This document shows, piece after piece, positions 52,428 to 54,781 of a stretch of DNA of 54,781 bases. The stretch spans positions 1 through 54,781 of IMG/VR virus record IMGVR_UViG_3300021089_000283. One strand, given 5' to 3'. The position numbers and the translations under genes are program-made. Each line of letters begins with the position of its first letter. Positions within the stretch are counted from its first letter, which is position 1. Source of the stretch: a virus. Below the pieces are notes generated by a model. The model was not told the origin of the DNA. It saw only the letters and a program-made list of their open reading frames with translations, and ran no database searches.

Positions 52428-53101
52428 TACAAGCATATGACGAAACTTGGCAGTTCTATATTAGACAACTGACTCTAACTTCGAGACGTCCGTTTGTTCA
52501 ACCTTATCCTATCATTCGTAGTTTATATGATTTTTTAAAAAGCACTGGTGATACCCCTGTATTAGATATTGGATGTGGAGAAAATAATCTAAAGCATTTC
52601 TTTCCTAATATAGATGGCATGGACATGACATGCGAAGCTGATATAAAATCTTATGTTGATAGCCAATCCTTTAAAGACGTACCTAAATATAAGTATGGCG
52701 TTGCAGTAAATGTTATGAACTGGCCAGATGGAAATACTATCGACAGTAAAATTAAATTAGCATTATCAAAATGTGATAAAGTGTGGTTCAGCATGAATGA
52801 CTTGCCTACTTTAATAATGCCAATAGAAGAATATAAAACAAAAGAAGCGTGGGAAAAATATGGTAAGGTAGAATCTTTTTGGCATGGTCAAGATCCAGAA
52901 ACTAAAAAAGATATTCGTGACTATTTAGAAAATGATCTCTTGTATTCACAAATGATGAAAATGCCACATAGAGATGGAGTCCAAGCAACGAGAGGCTTAA
53001 CGCAACTCCAACAGGATGTTGCAGAGATCTATACTAATGCCGTAGACCATGATGCATATTATGGTGTAGTTCGTGTATTAATAAGTGCAGAAAAAGATTA
53101 A
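52424..53101 (+). CDS. Class I SAM methyltransferase-like protein
   Basis: 225 residues. Motif I VLDIGCGENNLKHFFP (about 46-61) and acidic GMDMT after strand 2 are clear. A V-A-V-N-V-M-N-W-P segment (about 92-100) takes the motif IV place. The rest is helical and charged. The substrate is unknown; it is coupled to the small basic protein upstream by a four-base overlap, and the pair forms a short operon with the next small gene. Confidence 0.72.
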   Translation: MIQAYDETWQFYIRQLTLTSRRPFVQPYPIIRSLYDFLKSTGDTPVLDIGCGENNLKHFFPNIDGMDMTCEADIKSYVDSQSFKDVPKYKYGVAVNVMNWPDGNTIDSKIKLALSKCDKVWFSMNDLPTLIMPIEEYKTKEAWEKYGKVESFWHGQDPETKKDIRDYLENDLLYSQMMKMPHRDGVQATRGLTQLQQDVAEIYTNAVDHDAYYGVVRVLISAEKD

Positions 53102-53240
53102 AGGCATTCCACCCCATAGTAAATTTCCGTGTAGTTGTGGACGTTCACCTACTGGTAGATGTTGTGGCTGGCATAAGCTAACAGAAGAAGAATATATGAT
53201 TAAGTTTAAAGAATTTAAAGAGCTCGATAAATTTCAATAA
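53085..53240 (+). CDS. Small Cys-rich protein with CDGSH-like C-x-C ... C-C-G-W-H motif
   Basis: 51 residues from the GTG at 53085, three bases after an in-frame stop, overlapping the previous gene by 17 bases. The core reads PCSCGRSPTGRCCGWHKLTEEE (residues 15-36; no other strong feature). C-x-C, a Ser, then C-x-G-x-H resembles the CDGSH iron-sulfur motif but is one residue shorter and has Cys in place of Asp. Metal or [2Fe-2S] binding is plausible. Its 3' end overlaps the convergent cyclase gene by 26 bases. I recall similar small proteins in marine T4-like phages but cannot check. Confidence 0.6.
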   Translation: MQKKIKGIPPHSKFPCSCGRSPTGRCCGWHKLTEEEYMIKFKEFKELDKFQ

Positions 53241-54781
53241 TATCTTCCTTACCCTTCACTTTAATATCACCAATCTTTCTAGAGTTATGGAACATATCAG
53301 GCGGAAGCTGGTCTCTTGTCATTGAGGAATATATAGTTGGATATTCTGAATAATCTCCCCTACCTGCTGTTGCTTCTAGTCTTGCTGCTAGATTAACTGC
53401 ATCACCTATCACACTAAAGTCAAATCGAGTTGAGCTACCCATATTACCGATAATTGCTGGACCAGAATTCACACCTGTACCAACATTGATATCAGGTAAG
53501 CCTCTATCCTTATATCGTTGTTTTAGTTCTAATGTCTTTGCTTCTATTTCAACAGCAGACTTAACAGCCATCTCAGCATGATTAGGCATATCAAGTGGTG
53601 CACCGAACACTGCCATAATACAATCACCCATAAACTTATCGACCATACCACCATTAGCCAATATAATATTAGTCATCTCATCTAAGAACTCATTGACAAG
53701 AACAACTAAACCTTCAGGGTCATCATTGTTCTTATAGAATTCTGAGATAGGTGTGAACCCTATAATGTCCATAAACAAATAAGACATATCCTTTCTAGCA
53801 CCACCTAACTTAAGTAGATCAGGATTCTTTTGTAGTTCTTTGACTTGCCTTGGATCTAAGTAGTGTTCGAACTGTTTCTTGATCTGTTGCTTCTGCCTAA
53901 ACTCTAATATGAACCTATTAAATGTGGCATGGAATCCTACGATAAAGAATGTCAACAAGGCCCACGTGATATCTACAAGAACTAATTGTGTACTAAACAT
54001 ATATTGGAAGTAATACAAGGCCCCTGCAAATGTACCTATAAGTGATAGACCAATAAACCAGTATGGCAAAAATCTTGTTATAAGAATGATAGCAATACCC
54101 AATACAAGACCCGCAAGCAGTTCTATTAAAGGGTCATACCGCTTTATTGTTTCACCATCTAGGATTGTTTGGAGAGTCTGTGCAGATATAACATAGTCAT
54201 ATTGTTCACCTACTGGTGTTGCAACAACTCCACTTAATCCCTCTGCTGTCATAGCTATAATCACTGTTGTACCCGCAAGCGGCGTGAAGTCTTCAGACGC
54301 AGCACTCATAGTTTTAAATTCTTTATTCCATCTTACCCAAACTCTAGCTCTTGTATCTGTATTAATTGTAGCATAAGCAGGAACTCGCATAGCACTAATG
54401 CCAGCTTCGTCAGCTTTTACTTGATACGATGGGTCACCAACCGCAACTCGTATTGTTTCTATTGCCATGTTAGGATATACTTCCTCGCCTATCTTCATAA
54501 GCAATGGCACTCGTCTTACAACACCATCAATTTCAGGAGCGGTATTAATAACACCAACACCTCCTGCACATTCTGCAAGTTTAGGTAATGGACCAACCAT
54601 ACCATTCCACTCAAATAGATATGGTAATGGATCACCTATCTTTGCCACACCTCTTGGTACTGGATTAGATGTTCTCTTTTGTGCTGTACCAACCTGAGCA
54701 ATGACTACGCCATAACCTAATGTTTCACAAAATACTTCATCACCACCAAACCTATCCTCTTCACTAAATAATATAGGCATA
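53215..54781 (-). CDS. CHASE2-domain class III adenylate cyclase (5' end outside window)
   Basis: About 521 visible residues on the minus strand; the frame reaches the window edge and a Met codon at 54778-54780 is unlikely to be the true start. The first ~215 residues match the C-terminal part of a CHASE2 sensor (GGVGVINTAPEIDGVVRRVPLL; AGTTVIIAMTAEG). Three membrane segments follow (about 218-285). The C-terminal cyclase domain has both metal Asp (D338 in FMDIIGFT; D386), Lys382 in DKFMGD for adenine, and N463-x3-R467 in GDAVNLAARLE for the transition state. All catalytic residues are present, so cAMP synthesis is expected. This is common in bacteria and very unusual in a phage. Confidence 0.88.
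   Translation of the reverse strand, partial: MPILFSEEDRFGGDEVFCETLGYGVVIAQVGTAQKRTSNPVPRGVAKIGDPLPYLFEWNGMVGPLPKLAECAGGVGVINTAPEIDGVVRRVPLLMKIGEEVYPNMAIETIRVAVGDPSYQVKADEAGISAMRVPAYATINTDTRARVWVRWNKEFKTMSAASEDFTPLAGTTVIIAMTAEGLSGVVATPVGEQYDYVISAQTLQTILDGETIKRYDPLIELLAGLVLGIAIILITRFLPYWFIGLSLIGTFAGALYYFQYMFSTQLVLVDITWALLTFFIVGFHATFNRFILEFRQKQQIKKQFEHYLDPRQVKELQKNPDLLKLGGARKDMSYLFMDIIGFTPISEFYKNNDDPEGLVVLVNEFLDEMTNIILANGGMVDKFMGDCIMAVFGAPLDMPNHAEMAVKSAVEIEAKTLELKQRYKDRGLPDINVGTGVNSGPAIIGNMGSSTRFDFSVIGDAVNLAARLEATAGRGDYSEYPTIYSSMTRDQLPPDMFHNSRKIGDIKVKGKEDIIEIYRAL

Overview
The window reads as part of a large, AT-rich T4-superfamily (myovirus-type) phage genome, most likely marine. Baseplate genes in T4 order (a gp5-like spike, gp25, gp6, a gp7-position protein, gp8) are followed by a giant DUF4815-type virion protein and tail-fibre genes built from modules I know from marine T4-like phages. 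Exact copies of the T4 late promoter (TATAAATA) stand in front of many genes. Genes are packed with 1-30 base overlaps, and only three lie on the minus strand or are cut by the window edge. The host cannot be read from the sequence. No photosynthesis or tRNA genes are visible.

Layout. (1) 3-10919: baseplate and DUF4815 structural genes. (2) 10921-16599: small tail proteins and tail fibres, including a 325-residue protein with a Tyr-Thr/Ser-Gly repeat tract. (3) 16574-19907: a four-gene modification cassette (two glycosyltransferases, a dioxygenase-like protein, a glycine-loop protein) inserted inside the tail-fibre block. (4) 19995-25106: more tail fibres, then a strong terminator. (5) 25161-38972: nine radical SAM genes, with two QueC-like PP-loop genes and two glycine-loop (possibly sulfotransferase-like) genes. 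(6) 38960-43592: a third glycosyltransferase, two related Rossmann proteins, a compact fatty-acid desaturase, a PLP aminotransferase-like protein and a TauD-like protein. (7) 43601-50953: seven more non-haem-iron-oxygenase-like domains, including three tandem TauD paralogues and an SDR-hydroxylase fusion, plus an FMN-reductase-like protein and a methyltransferase. (8) 50958-54781: a lipoprotein, a nitroreductase, two small proteins, a second methyltransferase and, on the minus strand, a CHASE2-class III adenylate cyclase that runs off the window.

The outstanding feature is the roughly 26-kb late-promoter-driven enzyme block (25161-50953): about nine radical SAM enzymes, nine 2-oxoglutarate/Fe(II)-type domains counting the one in the tail cassette, three glycosyltransferases, two PP-loop ATPases, three glycine-loop proteins and several singletons. 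It sits directly after the tail fibres, shares paralogues with the cassette inside the fibre block, and is expected to be transcribed late with virion genes. My inference is that it makes or attaches an elaborate chemical decoration on a virion protein, glycan or peptide. The product cannot be deduced from sequence.

A second unusual theme is regulation. At four genes the late-promoter octamer ends exactly five bases before the ATG (six bases at a fifth), with no ribosome binding site. Two of the four follow an intrinsic terminator. This predicts leaderless late mRNAs.
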